NCBI GenBank assembly: GCA_021018815.1
Contig: JAITYX010000033.1
Location: 4,148,001 to 4,212,000 of the forward strand
Length of the DNA stretch: 64,000 bases
Direction of reading: 5' to 3'
From: Talinum fruticosum
Lineage: Eukaryota > Streptophyta > Magnoliopsida > Caryophyllales > Talinaceae
A program made the translations under genes and the position numbers. Of the stretch, positions 1 through 11,751 are shown piece after piece (position 1 is the stretch's first letter; every line of letters begins with the position of its first letter). Below the pieces are notes generated by a model, which worked only from the letters and a program-made list of their open reading frames with translations, was not told the DNA's origin and did no database searches.

Positions 1-2180
1 TCGGATGAAAAGGAATCGGTAAATTGTTAGGTTTGGGGTGAAGTATGGAAAAAGGTGAATGAATATAGCAAATTGTGACGATCCATTACTATTGGTAGTT
101 GGTGACAGTCCATGGCTATTGGTGACAATCCTTGACTGTTGGTGGTCAGTTATGGTTGCTTGTGGCATATGAGAATTGAATGCTATGGATCCATTACTGC
201 TTGTAACTAATTACGGGTATTAGGCCTCGTAGGAATCAAAATGTTACATTGTTGAATAATATATTGCTCAGCAATGCAAATGCTAGAGGGATACCTATAG
301 ATATTCGAGTGAGATACTTATAGATAGGTACTTTTGACGATTCATAAACAACAAATGTAAGTTATGGAGAGGAAATGAGTGGGAAAGACAAAGTGAAAGG
401 TTTCTAATATCGGTGGTTAGGTGGCTACTCTAGATAGTAGGAGTTTTTCCATGTTGTCACCAAAGAAGGACAATGTAATTCATCATTAGTTTTCTTATAA
501 GATTAAATATAATTTCATATTTATTTTTAGCAGTAATAGTTGTCTGTGATAGTCTTGCTTGTCATAAGTTTTCCATTACTTTGGCTTGTGAACCTTATGA
601 TGGACAACGATAAATCGAATTCTCATTACTAGGAGCCCCATATTGAGGCCATTTGGGCTAGCTTGTGGCATTTAGTCTCATTTTAGTGATACTAGGCTAT
701 GATGATCTTATTAGTTTTGTTGGAAGTCGATGTGTTGTTTTAAAGGATGCTTGTCATGATTTAGCTTAGCTGAAATCTCATTTATATTGGAAAGTTTATG
801 CTTTTGAAGAGGATTATCTTCAAAAATTACATTCAAGCTTTACGGAAGTATAAAGTGTGTTCGATCTAGGAAGCATTATGGGGATCGATCCCGACACATG
901 ATAGTGGCGAGCTATTGCTAATAAAAATCGTATATGCCTAGTTTACAAATGGAATTGGAAGCTATTATATTATTTGTGTGTTTCATTTGGTGTTTTCCTA
1001 GTGCTCATTGGAGTTAGCTATAAGTTACTTGGGAGTTAAATATGTTTAAGTTTCACATAAAGATCTTAGATGTGAACTTAATTGCCATGGATGAGAAAGA
1101 ATGATACAAGGACCTCCTACTACCAATTATGGTTACTACCAATTATGGTTACTATTAGTTGTTGAGCATTCTTATTGATTGGGTTATTATCGCATATTGA
1201 GTTGCCGCTCCTGAATTGCTCTGTCTTACTTAGTTTTGCTTTCGATTTCAACTCCTCCATCTTGATTCTTTTCGGTTTTCATTTATTGTCGTCTCTATTA
1301 TTGTTTGTCTAGTACGTACGTTGGCATTAGCGTTTGGGTACCTCTCTACTTTCGTGCACCGTGCTTGCCGTTTATGCAACTATAAACAATTTGTTGAACT
1401 AGGTTGATCATATACCCTGTTTAAATTTTCGAATATAAGGAGCAAGAATTTGATGTCAATGTGCATAATTGGAATATTTGGACTTAGCAAGCTTATGTTG
1501 CTAGGTTAGTAAGTCAATGAGGGAATAACTAGTTTCTGTATGCCTTGCAATGAAATTGATTTAGCTTGACTGCATTGACATGATTGAGTTTGTGTTACTA
1601 AATTATTGGATATGGAAAATCCTTAAATATCAAGTATATGTCCGTGCATAGCGATAAAGTTAATGCATTAATTGCTTAGACCTATAGTTGGCATATTGGT
1701 ATTTATTTCAAAACAGGTCTTGAAATCGTAACTTTCAAGTCTAACTTTTTGCCTTTTTCTGATATGATTTGCTCCTCGGGTTCTATAATTGAGTGAGCAC
1801 ACATGCGAAAACGATGGTAGAAAGGAGGTTGGAACCCAATAACTTCTTTTAATAATTTCGATACTTGCTTACGTTGACTTTGAAATTATTACAGTTCATA
1901 TTCCATTAGATTGGATTTGTGTTTTTGTTTCTAAAAACTTGAAAGCTACTTGAATAATACTTTGAATCTAAATTTCAGAAAGAAAGTTACACTAATACGT
2001 AGAGAACTTCCGTAGGAGATTACTGATAATGAGTGATTGGAAATAGATATCCGATTAAGTTATATTATAGATTAAGTAATACTAGGGTAATTCATGCATT
2101 TATGCTTATGTCGTACCTATTTTAGATACTACCTATTCATTACAAATTTCGGGGATAATTTTTTAAGGGGGTAAGAAATA
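1..2180 (+). mobile_element. Internal region of a non-coding Tekay-related LTR retrotransposon (right part)
   Basis: No reading frame of retrotransposon type is visible. The stretch is collinear with the reverse complement of the interior of the element at 53327-59171: about 1000-1150 matches the reverse complement of roughly 57720-57880, and about 1755-1850 matches the reverse complement of roughly 53495-53585. The last bases before the LTR are purine-rich (2167-2180, a polypurine tract), as expected for second-strand priming. This is therefore the interior of a non-autonomous element in plus orientation whose 5' LTR lies outside the window. Family placement rests on the LTR and polypurine tract matching the coding Tekay element at 35295-42511. 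Confidence 0.7.
75..170. repeat. Short degenerate tandem repeat
   Basis: Three to four imperfect units of about 20-27 bases, each opening with a form of GGTGACARTCC followed by TATTGGT-like sequence. It lies inside the non-coding retrotransposon interior. No function is apparent. Confidence 0.45.
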
Positions 2181-5100
2181 TAAGATCTTGTCATTTTAAT
2201 TTAGTTGGTTATGTAACAAATTATTTAATTAGTTTTTAACTAAATAAATTAAGTTAGATTAACTAAGATATACATGAGTGTACATTTAAAATTCTGTTTT
2301 GGACAATTTATCATGTGCTTATATAACTTTAATTAGTGACGGATATTAATCTTCTTTCTCTTGATTTTCCACTCGAACCCAAATAAGTAAAACACCTGAG
2401 GTATATTATATTAGAAGCAGTAACAAGAGGGGAGGTCTCCTTGGGTAGTTTGTCGGGGGAAAGACCAGAGGAAGAGAGGGAGGAGGGGATAGAGAGCAGC
2501 ATAGTAGAGATGGAGAAGCCACCGGTGAGATAGAGGAAGTAGAAAACAGAACAGAGCGAGAGCAAGAGAGCGAAGGAAAGCGAGGGACTGAGATAGAGAG
2601 CGAGAGATGGAAGGAGAACCTGAAACAGAGAGCAGCGAGAACTAGAGCCAAATGGTGGAGAGGGAGAGACTGAAAAGGTTCGAGAGCAGAAAAGAGGAAG
2701 AGGAACAACGACAGACAGTGCGAAACCGAGGTAGAGCGAAGAGGGTGGAAGCAAAGAGATCTCGAGCGAGAAGGAAGATCGAGGGAGTGAGAACCTGAAA
2801 CGACGAGCAGGAAACGAGAGGGAGTGAGATACCAAAACCTGGAACAAGAAGCAGCGACAGGGAGGACGAGAGACCGAGAATAGAAGATGAGAGAAGCAGA
2901 GACGAAGGAGGCGAGAACTAGAGATTGGGCAAGAGCGAGAGAGGCAGATAGGGCAAGAGACACCGAGACACACACCCACAGCGTTTAAACGAGAGGAAGG
3001 GGAAAGCAAGAATTTCCAAATCAGATTCTAAACCTTAGAATTCGAGGTGTGTAATTCAACTTTTGAATTATGGAAATTCAAAGCCCTAAATTAATTGGTT
3101 TTTAGAGTATCTGATTTGGTTTAAACTGTGAAATCGGATTCAGATATATAGCTTGTGAATGAATCGAGAAGAACTAACTTAGATTGGTTCGAGTGTTTAA
3201 TGTCGAATTCTTACTTACCTTCTGAATTCATGGGTCTGAATTGGTGTTAATGGAACTAGAGTGATAAATTGGGGTGTAGAGATCCACCTGGGTGTTGTAT
3301 TAGGCGAATCGAATACATAGAGGCAGTTGTAGATTCCTGTTTTATTAAATTGCAAGCCTAACTGAGTATAGGTCACTGGAAACGAAAACGAATATGACTC
3401 CCTGAAACTAAGTTAAATTTGAAGAGTACCTGAATTGTAGAAAAGTGAGTCCTGAAGTAAAAATAACAGTTAAATGGCTGAATGTGTTCCTGAAATTCAA
3501 TAGCGGATTGGTTACCAATACCTGCTTGTGGATTGGAGTTGTGAAATAAGATTGGGAATGGTTAACATTGAATTGAGTTGGAAAGAATACTTATGTTATG
3601 GATTACAAATTGGGATGTAGGGATCTTTTTATTGTGGTAATAAATAAATTGGGAACAAACTGGGTGCTAGGTGGTTGATGTGGCGATAGACAAATAAGAA
3701 AGGAACAATTTTTGAATATGAATAGTAAATTGATTAGTTGATGGGTTTTATGCTGGCTACCTTAATAATTGAGTATATGTTGGTGGAAACTGAAAACGAA
3801 TGAATCTAATGTGAGTACCTGGAATTGAACTGAAACTAAATGTATTTCAAAATGGAGGAATTGAGTTTCGGAGTAAAATTGGGAATTGTATAGCTGAAGG
3901 CGGCGTTCATGATGAGCTGAGCTAATTACTGACAAATTGAATCTGAATTCCTATTAAACTAAATTTATTTCTTTTTAACAGTAATTTATGAAAAGTATGA
4001 ACTATGATTTAGCAACGGTTTTTCGAATGCAAGTTTATATAAGTTCTGTTGTAAACATTTTTGTGTTACTTGGAAAACAAATGAGGTTTGAACTGAAATT
4101 TCAGATTTGATTAGTTGTTTGGAAATTTGTTCCAAAGAAGTGAAACGGATTTGAGAAAACTATGTTTGGAAGGTGGCAAATTGTGCTATGCCTTCTATGG
4201 TGTTAAACTGATTTGTGATAATGGTTTAAAACCAAGTTTGATGAGTGATTGTGGTCACTTTTGTTTTAAACGGAATTTGGGGTAAGGATTGTTTAGACCA
4301 AAGGAAGGAGGTGGTTGTGCATGTCGGACCATGGGGTCCTTGAGTATCGGGATGCCCTTTAACCTTACGTACTCGGGTTGATTCTTTCCTAACGAGAAAA
4401 GCGGAGCCTTCCAAGGAGCCATGGGGGTCGCGCCCCAAGAAACTGTGCTGGTGCTAGTTCAACTCGAAAAGCCACGGAAAGATACTCGATGTTTTGAGTG
4501 ATTTGTTGATGAGAATAAAATCTTGTGGAGAGAATATTGCAAAATGATTTATGCGTAAACTTTTGTGAGTTGAATATTGAATAATTAAAGTTTTACCCTT
4601 TGTTTCGATTTGGTTTGATTCATTTAGTAAGTTGCTCGGAAGTATGAGAATAATTATTTGAATAATATTTGGAGCACATGTTATGTGTAAAGGGAGTTTA
4701 GAATTACGGAACGAAAGTTACGATATGATTGATGGACAACACTACTAATACTCTATAGTTTGTCATATGCGTATAAAGTATAAATGTTGGGAATTTTTAG
4801 ATAGGATTACTCACTGAGCTTGTGGTTTGCTCACCTCATGTTTCGTTTTCCCTCTCCGAGTTGCATGTACTCCTTAAGGTGAGTTGCCTCATACCTTTAG
4901 CATACACTCGGATTCATACACGTGATGCTATTTCTAAGTTGCACAAGTTGATGAGATGTGAATTTTATATGTTCCTATTTGTTGTAACTTGTAACTTGTA
5001 ACTAAGTTCACGTAGTTGTATAAGTGTGTCCTATGCCAATTAGATTGTTTTAGGCTTTAAATGCAAATTGGTTGAACTCCGGCGTGTGGTCATTGAGTTA

Positions 5101-5357
5101 TACACTCGAGTGTGTAGCTCGTTGAGTCTATTGTGATTTTGGTGTAGGTTTTAAGGTTTTAAGCCCCGGGGATATACTATATTACGGACAAAACTTTGCC
5201 CAAATATTTAGAAAATTTTCTAAACAAAAAGGGAAAACCACCTCTATTACCTTAAGTGGAGGATAACCAACCAACTTGGAGGTCCTAACTAACCTTAGGG
5301 TTCCTCTCGGGAATCCCGACAATGTAATACTCATACAATTGTGCTCAAGATGTTACA
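2181..5357 (+). repeat. 3' LTR of the non-coding Tekay-related element
   Basis: The segment starts TATAAGATC (a decayed TG) directly after the polypurine tract and ends TGTTACA. Its terminal region matches, in reverse complement, the ends of the LTRs at 32049, 35295 and 59172, including the GTAATACTC block near the 3' end. About 2410-3000 is strongly purine-rich on this strand and corresponds to the CT-rich blocks at 34200-34730, 37440-37850 and 52440-53000 of the oppositely oriented LTRs. Long translations across that block are low-complexity artefacts, not genes. Length is about 3.2 kb, which is normal for Tekay/Del LTRs. Confidence 0.75.
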
Positions 5358-6715
5358 ATATCACTCCATGCATAGCACGAGTCTAAATTAGTAAATGAAA
5401 AAAAGTTCAGATTATTTATAAATTCAAATGCGTTTTTCACTAGATAAAATGAACAAAGTCTGCATCTTAAGTACGAACTTCAATCATAGTATTTGACAGC
5501 AATAATAATGAACAATAGAGAGAATTGAATCGAACGCAATGATACATTCATGCAAACAATGCACGCTCTTGTAAGTTGTGACTTTAGAAAGTTCCACAAC
5601 ATGTTTTCATGATTACAAGTAGCAATGGAAGCCATGACGCTTTGGGATTCCTTTAAAGCCCTTCAGGCCGCACGGGAAATTGTCATTTTACACAAACTAT
5701 GAATTAAGTTAAATTGAAAATCATCATCTCATAATAATAATAAACAAATAAATAAAAAAAAGTTAAAAAGTCCCCTCTCCTTAAGCAAGATACTTTGATG
5801 AGACAAATAACTCTTTTAAATGCCCTTTAATTTTTGGATCTTTTTGGCTAGGGAAAGTGAGATTGTGTCTGTCTTCTTGACTGAGGACTCAAGTGCTAAA
5901 TTTGCTTGCATTTATTTATTTGTTGTTTATTATAGTGGAAATTATTATTATTTATTGGCTAGTGAAGGAGGGAAGTTAAAGACAATGGGCCCTTTCAAAA
6001 ATTGGTCCGAAATAATGATTTGGAAAATTAGATGCTTTAATTGGGGCATGGCCTATTCTATAGCGTTTTTTTTTTTTGATTCTGGCAAATTTCGACAAAT
6101 AATGCAATATTATATGGATTTACCAAATCTTTAACCGTCTCGTAACATACTATATAAGAAGAAAAAAGGACGAGATGCTTTGTTAGTAAAGCAATAAATC
6201 ATAGAGAGGTAGCGTATACACCGTAGTCATTTTTTTTGTTTAGAGTGAACCATTTTTGTTCTTTGATTTAGGTATTATTTTACTCATTTATTAAAAAATC
6301 TTTGATCCCCTTTTAACTAGAGTTTCGTTACTGTGAATTCATAATAAATAAAATTTTTTATTACAAATAAGGTGTAAAATTACCTGAACTAATTCATGTA
6401 TTATAATTACACTACAACTATTTAGAATTAAGTCACTTTTAAAATTTGATATAATAATAATAAGCCGCTATACAAACTAATAGAGGGGACTAAGATTTAT
6501 ATGCAATAAAATACGGGATTTGGGATTGAGTTTTCAATTTTTTAAAATAAAGGACGTCCTCACAAAATTAGTCGTCTGAAATAGTAAAATTTGAGATTTT
6601 ATGCATGATTAATTCTTATTTTCTTTAACACAATCATGACACTATCACACAGACGTACGCTCGCCTGCCAATATCACACACATAATTCTTATTTTCTTTA
6701 ACATAATCATGGCAA

Positions 6716-6720
<5 letters not shown>
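5358..6720. other. Unassigned AT-rich DNA
   Basis: No protein family, terminal repeat or RNA gene was recognised. A 104-codon open frame at 5820-6134 has AT-driven composition (runs of Phe, Tyr and Ile) and no recognisable motif; it is treated as chance. Near the right end (6607-6645 and 6682-6720) a segment of about 38 bases containing TTCTTATTTTCTTTAAC is directly duplicated. Confidence 0.5.
6607..6720. repeat. Short direct duplication, related to a module at 15378-15422
   Basis: Two copies of a sequence with core TTCTTATTTTCTTTAACA, followed by an AATCATG-type block, lie about 75 bases apart. The second copy is closely similar to the reverse complement of 15378-15422. In both places the module is joined to a TA-rich or CA-rich simple repeat. 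This suggests a dispersed short repeat such as a SINE tail or MITE, not an accident. Confidence 0.45.

Positions 6721-6753
<33 letters not shown>
6721..6753. repeat. (TA)n microsatellite
   Basis: About 33 bases of uninterrupted TA. It directly abuts the 5' LTR of the copia element, so the target duplication of that element cannot be resolved. Confidence 0.95.
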
Positions 6754-6755
<2 letters not shown>

Positions 6756-6974
6756 TAGGATATGTTGCTTACACCATTACTACCTCTCCAGTTATCGGAT
6801 AACAGGATGCTTTATACTTCTAACCGTGTTAGCACACTTTCCTGTTTGTAATTAGTTTTTAACAAGTTGTTGTAATTGAATTGATCTCAAACTTGTAATT
6901 ATTTTGCATATAAATAGAGGACAAGGTATAGGTAGCACCTTAAGAAAGTTTTCTCTCAAATCATAAGTTTTACA
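6753..6974 (+). repeat. 5' LTR of the copia element
   Basis: About 222 bases, matching 11470-11714. It contains a TATA box (TATAAATAG at 6909-6917) and ends TTTTACA. Compared with the 3' LTR it lacks an internal block of about 23 bases around 6870. The initial TG is lost next to the TA microsatellite. Confidence 0.85.
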
Positions 6975-6987
6975 TGATTTCAAAGCC
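6975..6987 (+). other. Primer binding site (initiator Met tRNA type, degenerate)
   Basis: TGATTTCAAAGCC immediately follows the LTR and resembles the usual plant site TGGTATCAGAGCC, complementary to the 3' end of initiator methionine tRNA. A few substitutions are present. Confidence 0.7.
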
Positions 6988-7023
6988 TACTTGAAAGAGG
7001 CATTTTTTTGGACACAATTTATC

Positions 7024-7480
7024 ATGGGAGACAACAAAGACGACAAAAACTTTCATACAATGATTTTCAATCACCATACTACTTGAGTGGTTATGTTATC
7101 GGCATTATAACTCTCAATGGTGATAACTACGGAAATTGGTCTCGACTAGTCATTAATGCTCTCAAATCCAAGAATAAACTTGAATTTGTGAATGGAACTA
7201 TCACAAAACCAACAACAAGCTGGATCTGGAAGAATATATATGGGACAAATGCGACTCTATGGTAACGACTTGGATGTACAATGTTATAGACAATACACTC
7301 CACGGGTTTGTGGCTTATGCTAACACGGCAAGAGCCATTTGGGTTGATCTTGAAGAGAGGTATTCCCAAGGCAACTTAATTCGGATTCACCAACTAAAGA
7401 GAGAAGTTACTCTTGTTGGGCAAGAACAACTTTACGTAACAAAGTATTTCAAAAACTAAAAACTAAAATCACTGTGGGAT
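7024..7480 (+). pseudogene. Copia gag, N-terminal half (broken)
   Basis: A start MGDNKDDKN at 7024 runs into a frameshift. The gag signature then continues in another frame with SPYYL, LNGDNYGNWSR and NKLEFVNGTI, which is typical of the copia gag N-terminal domain. After one stop near 7263 it continues through VTTWMYNVID, AIWVDLEERYSQGN and RIHQLKREV (UBN2-type gag core) to a stop at 7459. Intact family members form the capsid of virus-like particles in the cytoplasm. At least two disruptions make this a pseudogene. Confidence 0.8.
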
Positions 7481-8140
7481 GAACTCGGGACATACCAGGT
7501 TTTTCCTGTGTGCGCCGCAAGTGTGAATGTGGGAAAGCCGTTGTCTGTAATGCTCAAACAAGAAAAGTCCATCAATTCTTGATGGGGCTAGATCACAAGA
7601 AATTCAACAATGTTCCGTCGATTTGTTGGACCAAGACAACTCCCAAGTCTTAACAAGGTGTATTCCCGGTGATACGCAAGGAATGCCAATTGCAATTCAC
7701 CCGATTAGGAGAGGAGCGACAAGCCATAGAAGGAGCTGCCTTCAAAGCCATTGCCAAAAATCGACAAGGGACAAATTGACAAAAGTGCACTCACCGCCAC
7801 AAACTTGGTCATGAACGCAGCCAATGCTTTGAATTGGTCGATTACCGGTGAATTGGGGTAATCGACGCAACAACCGGTAAGGAATCGGTGGTGGAGGCAA
7901 CATAGGTAGTCCGAAAAAGAAGAACACGGGATCCTTTGACAGGAATTGAGGCTGAAATTCCGACGATGGAGGAAGGATGAATGGAAGAGGAGTGTTGAAC
8001 TTTGCCCCGGATCTCGAATTTGGGCATTTCAATATGAAAAGTAATAGTAGGCGAGAGCAAAACCAAGGATTTGCTTGGTTTTTCTTATTCTCGGGTAGAC
8101 CAGTTTTTCTCTCTTCAAGGAACGCTAAAACCAAGAAAAG
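7480..8140 (+). pseudogene. Copia gag C-terminal remnant with decayed zinc knuckle
   Basis: Around 7795-7850 a frame reads HRHKLGHERSQCFELV, the remains of a CCHC zinc knuckle followed by the usual CFELVGYP-type end of copia gag; the first cysteines are lost. The rest of this segment is frame-broken. Reading frames on the opposite strand here are composition artefacts. Confidence 0.55.
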
Positions 8141-8149
8141 GTAGCAAAA

Positions 8150-9066
8150 ATGAGTGGTAAGTCCTCCCACATGACATCCCTACAATATGTACTTGACTCT
8201 AGAACTTCCTATCATATAACATATGTTTTTGAAGCTATGATTAATGTTTACAAGCTAATTGTTCCTATTATTATTAGCCAACTTGATGGAATACAAATTA
8301 TAATTGAAAAGGCTGGAATGGCTCTACTTGGGCCTAATATTTGGCTCAAAGACGTTTTATATGCTCCATCATCCAAGTGCAACCTCATCTCGACGCAAAA
8401 ACTAGCTATAGATGAATGTTGTTTTGTATCTTACGGGCCTAATTTTTGCGTAATACAGGACATCTCATCGAAGACGCTAATTGGAGTGGGTGATTTAGGG
8501 ACCTGGGTGTACTTTCGAGAACAATGCGTGATGGCTCGGTCTTTGCTCATTGTCAAACAAGCGAATACAAGCAGGTGGCATGCTTGGTTGGGACACTCGT
8601 CTTATGGTAGTTTAGCTTCTTTGTCAACGCTTTGTGATTTCAAATTGAATAAGGAGCATTTAGAATGTCTGTGATGTGTGCCATAGGGCAAAGCAAACTA
8701 GAACTAAATTTCCTTTAAGTGATTCTCGGGCTCGTAAACCATTTGATTTATGTCATTGTAATTTATAGGGAAGTATCATACCCCGTCACTTTCTAGGTGT
8801 CAATATTTTTTATGTAATGTTGATGATTATAGCCAGTGCAACTTGGGTATATTTAATTCAGAACAAATTTGAGGCTTATGAGCGTATTGTGGAGTTTTGT
8901 TATATGGTGAAAACCCAATTGGGCACGCATGTGAAAAAGGTGAGTAATGATAATGAGACGGAATTTACAAAAGAACAATTACAAAAATGTTCTCGTAAAA
9001 AGGATATGCTCCATGAAACATTGTGTGGAAAATGGTCGTATGGAATGGAAAAACCATCACCTTCTT
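8150..9066 (+). pseudogene. Copia protease, GAG-pre-integrase and integrase core (broken)
   Basis: The frame from 8150 reads LDSRTSYHIT, a protease active site in which the Gly of Asp-Ser/Thr-Gly has become Arg. It then passes through a LYAPSSKCNLIS block to the GAG-pre-integrase motif RWHAWLGHSS (about 8575-8610). After a stop at 8674 the integrase zinc-binding and catalytic parts continue in shifting frames, including MVKTQLGTHVKKV and NDNETEFTKEQ (8905-8980, around the second catalytic Asp). Protease would cleave the polyprotein and integrase would insert the cDNA; the mutations make both inactive. Confidence 0.8.
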
Positions 9067-9890
9067 AATGTAGCCCGAGCCCTATGGTTTTAAGCATCAC
9101 TACCCATTACATACTCGGGGTGAGTGTGTACTCACAATTGCCTACCTCATTAACCATACATCTACCAAAGTACATTGTATGAAAGTCCCTACGAAGTTCT
9201 ATTTGGTAAAAGCCCTGTATATACTTAACTATGAGTTTTTGGATGTTTATGTTATGTGCATCGTCATCACAAAATTAGGGATAAGTTTGATGCATGAGCT
9301 ACTAGATGTATGTTTATCGGGTACCCTCAAGGACAAAAAGGTTGGCTTGTTTTGGATCTTGATAGTGGTCGGATTTTTGTGTCCAAGGATGTAATTTTTT
9401 ATGAGGATGTCTTTCCCTATGCTCAAAATAAACCTTTTTTTTTATCAAACACTTCCCAACAGCCCATCTTAGTTAACCCAACACATTTTCCACTATACAT
9501 TGACCCACAAACTCCTTCGATCCATTTTTGTTTGACCCAGCACCTAGAAATCGGTTCCGCCTCACCTCCTCATATTCCGGACTCCGAGCCAAATTCATTC
9601 GACCCACTATCTAACGCCCGGGCAACACCTCTTACAACCATGCAGCCTAGTACAAATGGGCCAATCCGTCCGCTTATACTCGACCCGTTTGTCGCTACAA
9701 ATTCGCCGAGTCCGCCCAATGAGCCCATTGCTCCTGCCTAGCCCACCCACTTGTTTCTCAAACCCAGTGCCTAACCTCCATAGCCCAATAGAGCGTTCCT
9801 CCGACCCGGTGCCTAACCTAATTAGCCCAACGGGGCCTTCCTCTAATCCAGCTCGGCCTTCGCTTGTACCTTCAACTCGTCCTTAACGTG
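9067..9890 (+). pseudogene. Copia integrase C-terminal part and Pro/Ser-rich linker
   Basis: Fragments recognisable in order are an integrase end near 9110-9200, the conserved block MFIGYPQGQKGWLVLDL with SGRIFVSKDVIFYEDVFP (9310-9425), and then a Pro/Ser/Asn-rich linker to about 9890, which in copia elements separates integrase from reverse transcriptase. Several frameshifts are present. Confidence 0.7.
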
Positions 9891-10059
9891 ACCATTGTCC
9901 TCCAGCTCGTCTTCGAGACTATGTCTACCATGCAATTGCTGATACATACCTTGTTTCCCCTCCACTTCATGATGTATCTTCGAGTTCTTCTTATCCTTTA
10001 TCTCATTATATCCATTATGATAAATTTTACGCTTCACATTGTGCCTTTCTTGCTGCCAT

Positions 10060-10740
10060 GACTACTGTGATGAGCCTCAATATTTTTCTCAAGTGGTTCA
10101 GGACCCTAAATTGCGTGAAGCTATGGCCACGTAAATATCCGCTCTTGAGGATAACAAAACTTGGGATCTTTGTTTGCTTCCTCCCGACAAGAAAGCACTC
10201 GTACGTACGCTATTATCCATAGCCGCCGCAAAAGATGGAGTGTTCATTAGATGGATGTTCACAATGTTTTCCTTCATGGGGATCTTCATAAGGACATCTA
10301 TATGAAACCACCTATTGGGTTTCATACTCCTCAACCCAATATTGTTTGCAAACTTAAGAAGTCTTTATATTGACTTTGTCAAGCCCCTCAACAATGGTTC
10401 TTCAAACTAGCTACTGCCCTTCGAGCCTATGGTTTTCAACAATCACCACTTGATCACTCTCTATTTACCTTTACTAAAGGTAATAGGGTTTTAAGTCTCT
10501 TGATCCACATTGATGATTTAGCACTTACCGACAATGATCCTCAACACCGTGATGATTTCAAACACTATTTACATCGTTATTTTAAACTCAAAGATTTGGG
10601 CCCGTTAAAATACTTTTTGGTATTGAAGTCGCATGGGCAGGTGAGGGCATATTTTTATGTCAAAGGAATTATACACTAGACATTCCGACTGAGATAGGCA
10701 TGCTCGGGCCTAAACCATGTCTTTTTCGATGGAACAATAA
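10060..10740 (+). pseudogene. Copia reverse transcriptase (broken, internal deletion)
   Basis: The RT is recognisable by VQDPKLREAM near 10100, then [17 protein letters not shown] (about 10260-10310), KLKKSLY and QAPQQWFFKL (10340-10400), SLFTF and the catalytic region LIHIDDL (about 10500-10520). The two aspartates of the YVDD-type motif are kept. The stretch between the N-terminal block and NVFLHGD is much shorter than usual, so the fingers region is partly deleted. Stops and frameshifts occur throughout. Confidence 0.8.
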
Positions 10741-11455
10741 CATAAACTCTCTTCGATTACTGCGATCCTATTATTGATCTTGGCCATTATCGATGACTTC
10801 TTAGATGTCTTATATATCTCACAATCACTCGTCCTAATATCACTTATGCGGTCCACATCTTAAGTTAATTCATACAAGACCCTAGGTAGGGGCATTGGGA
10901 TGCCGTCATTTCTCTATTGTACTATCTTAAGGACTCACCCGGGCAAGGACTCCTTCTCTCCTCCAACAATGATCTTAGTCTTCATGTGTATTATGACTCT
11001 AACTCGGGCTAGCTGCCCTATGACACGTCACTCCGTTACGGGGTATTTTGTCTCGCTTGGGTCATGTCCTATTTCGCGGAAAACTAAGAAGCAACCCACG
11101 AGTGTCACGATCGTCCACCGAGGCTGAATATGGTGCTATGACCAATGCTACAAGTGAAGTAGTTTGGGTTCATAACTTACTTCACTCTCGCATCTTTCAA
11201 TACTTCTATCTTAGTTATATTGTGATAATCAGGCTGCACTCCATATAGCCTTAAATATAGTTTTTCACGAATGCACCAAGCATATAGAAATTGATTGTCA
11301 TTTTGTGCGCGAGCGTTTACTTTCAGGTGAGATTATTCCTCATTATGTTCCTACTAGAGAGCAACTCGCCAATCTCTTCACCAAAGCCTTGGGCCAATGA
11401 CAATTTCATCATCTTCTTGGCAAGTTGAGTGCTTCACGTCTTCACACTCTAACTA
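10740..11455 (+). pseudogene. Copia RNase H and 3' end of pol (broken)
   Basis: RNase H is recognisable by CPMTRHSVTGYFVSLG with CPISRKTKKQP (about 11018-11097) and, in another frame, SRSSTEAEYGAMTNATSEVVWV (about 11105-11170). It is followed by DNQAALHIA and [20 protein letters not shown], then the end block [18 protein letters not shown] (to about 11400). The polypurine tract follows at 11455-11469. Confidence 0.8.
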
Positions 11456-11469
11456 GGGGAGGAGGGAGT

Positions 11470-11714
11470 ATTAGGATATGTTTCCTACACCATTACTACC
11501 TTTGCGGTTTATTGGATAATAGGATGCTTTATACTTCTAAATATGTTAAGATACTTTCCTGTTTGTAATTAGGTTTTAGCAAGTTGTGTTTATCACGGTT
11601 TCTACCTTGTTGTAATCGAGTTGATCTCAAACTTATAATTATTTTACATATAAATAGAGGACAAGGTACAAGGAGCACCTCAAGAAAGTTTTCTCCCAAA
11701 TAATAAGTTTTACA
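11470..11714 (+). repeat. 3' LTR of the copia element
   Basis: About 245 bases, starting TATTAGGATATG (TG decayed to TA) after a purine tract and ending TTTTACA. TATA box at 11649-11657. It matches the 5' LTR at 6753-6974 apart from substitutions and one block missing from the 5' copy. Confidence 0.85.

Positions 11715-11748
<34 letters not shown>
11715..11748. repeat. (CA)n microsatellite
   Basis: About 30 bases of CA between the copia 3' LTR and the start of a Sirevirus-type LTR. CA-rich sequence also follows that LTR (13304-13310), so the LTR appears to have inserted into the repeat. Confidence 0.9.

Positions 11749-11751
<3 letters not shown>

Larger units (their letters stand above)
6753..11714 (+). 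mobile_element. Degenerate Ty1/copia retrotransposon with short LTRs
   Basis: All parts of a copia element are present in order: 5' LTR (6753-6974), initiator-tRNA primer site (6975-6987), gag, protease, integrase, reverse transcriptase, RNase H, polypurine tract (about 11455-11469) and 3' LTR (11470-11714). The order protease-integrase-RT-RNase H is diagnostic of copia. Many frameshifts and stops break every domain, so the copy is dead. The LTRs differ at many positions and by an indel of about 23 bases, pointing to an old insertion. The gag style and short LTRs suggest an Ale/Ivana/Tork-like lineage, but the exact lineage is not certain. Confidence 0.9.

Noticed and set aside
2329..3009. 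A 226-codon minus-strand open frame rich in Ser, Leu and Phe
   Set aside because: It lies in the purine-rich LTR block; two overlapping frames are open at once, which is the signature of low-complexity composition. Equivalent frames occur in the other Tekay LTRs.
5820..6134. A 104-codon plus-strand open frame
   Set aside because: AT-rich chance frame with no recognisable motif, no conserved neighbour and no splice context.
7742..8170. A 142-codon minus-strand open frame
   Set aside because: It lies opposite the gag-protease spacer of the copia element; the plus strand carries the recognisable zinc-knuckle and protease remnants.
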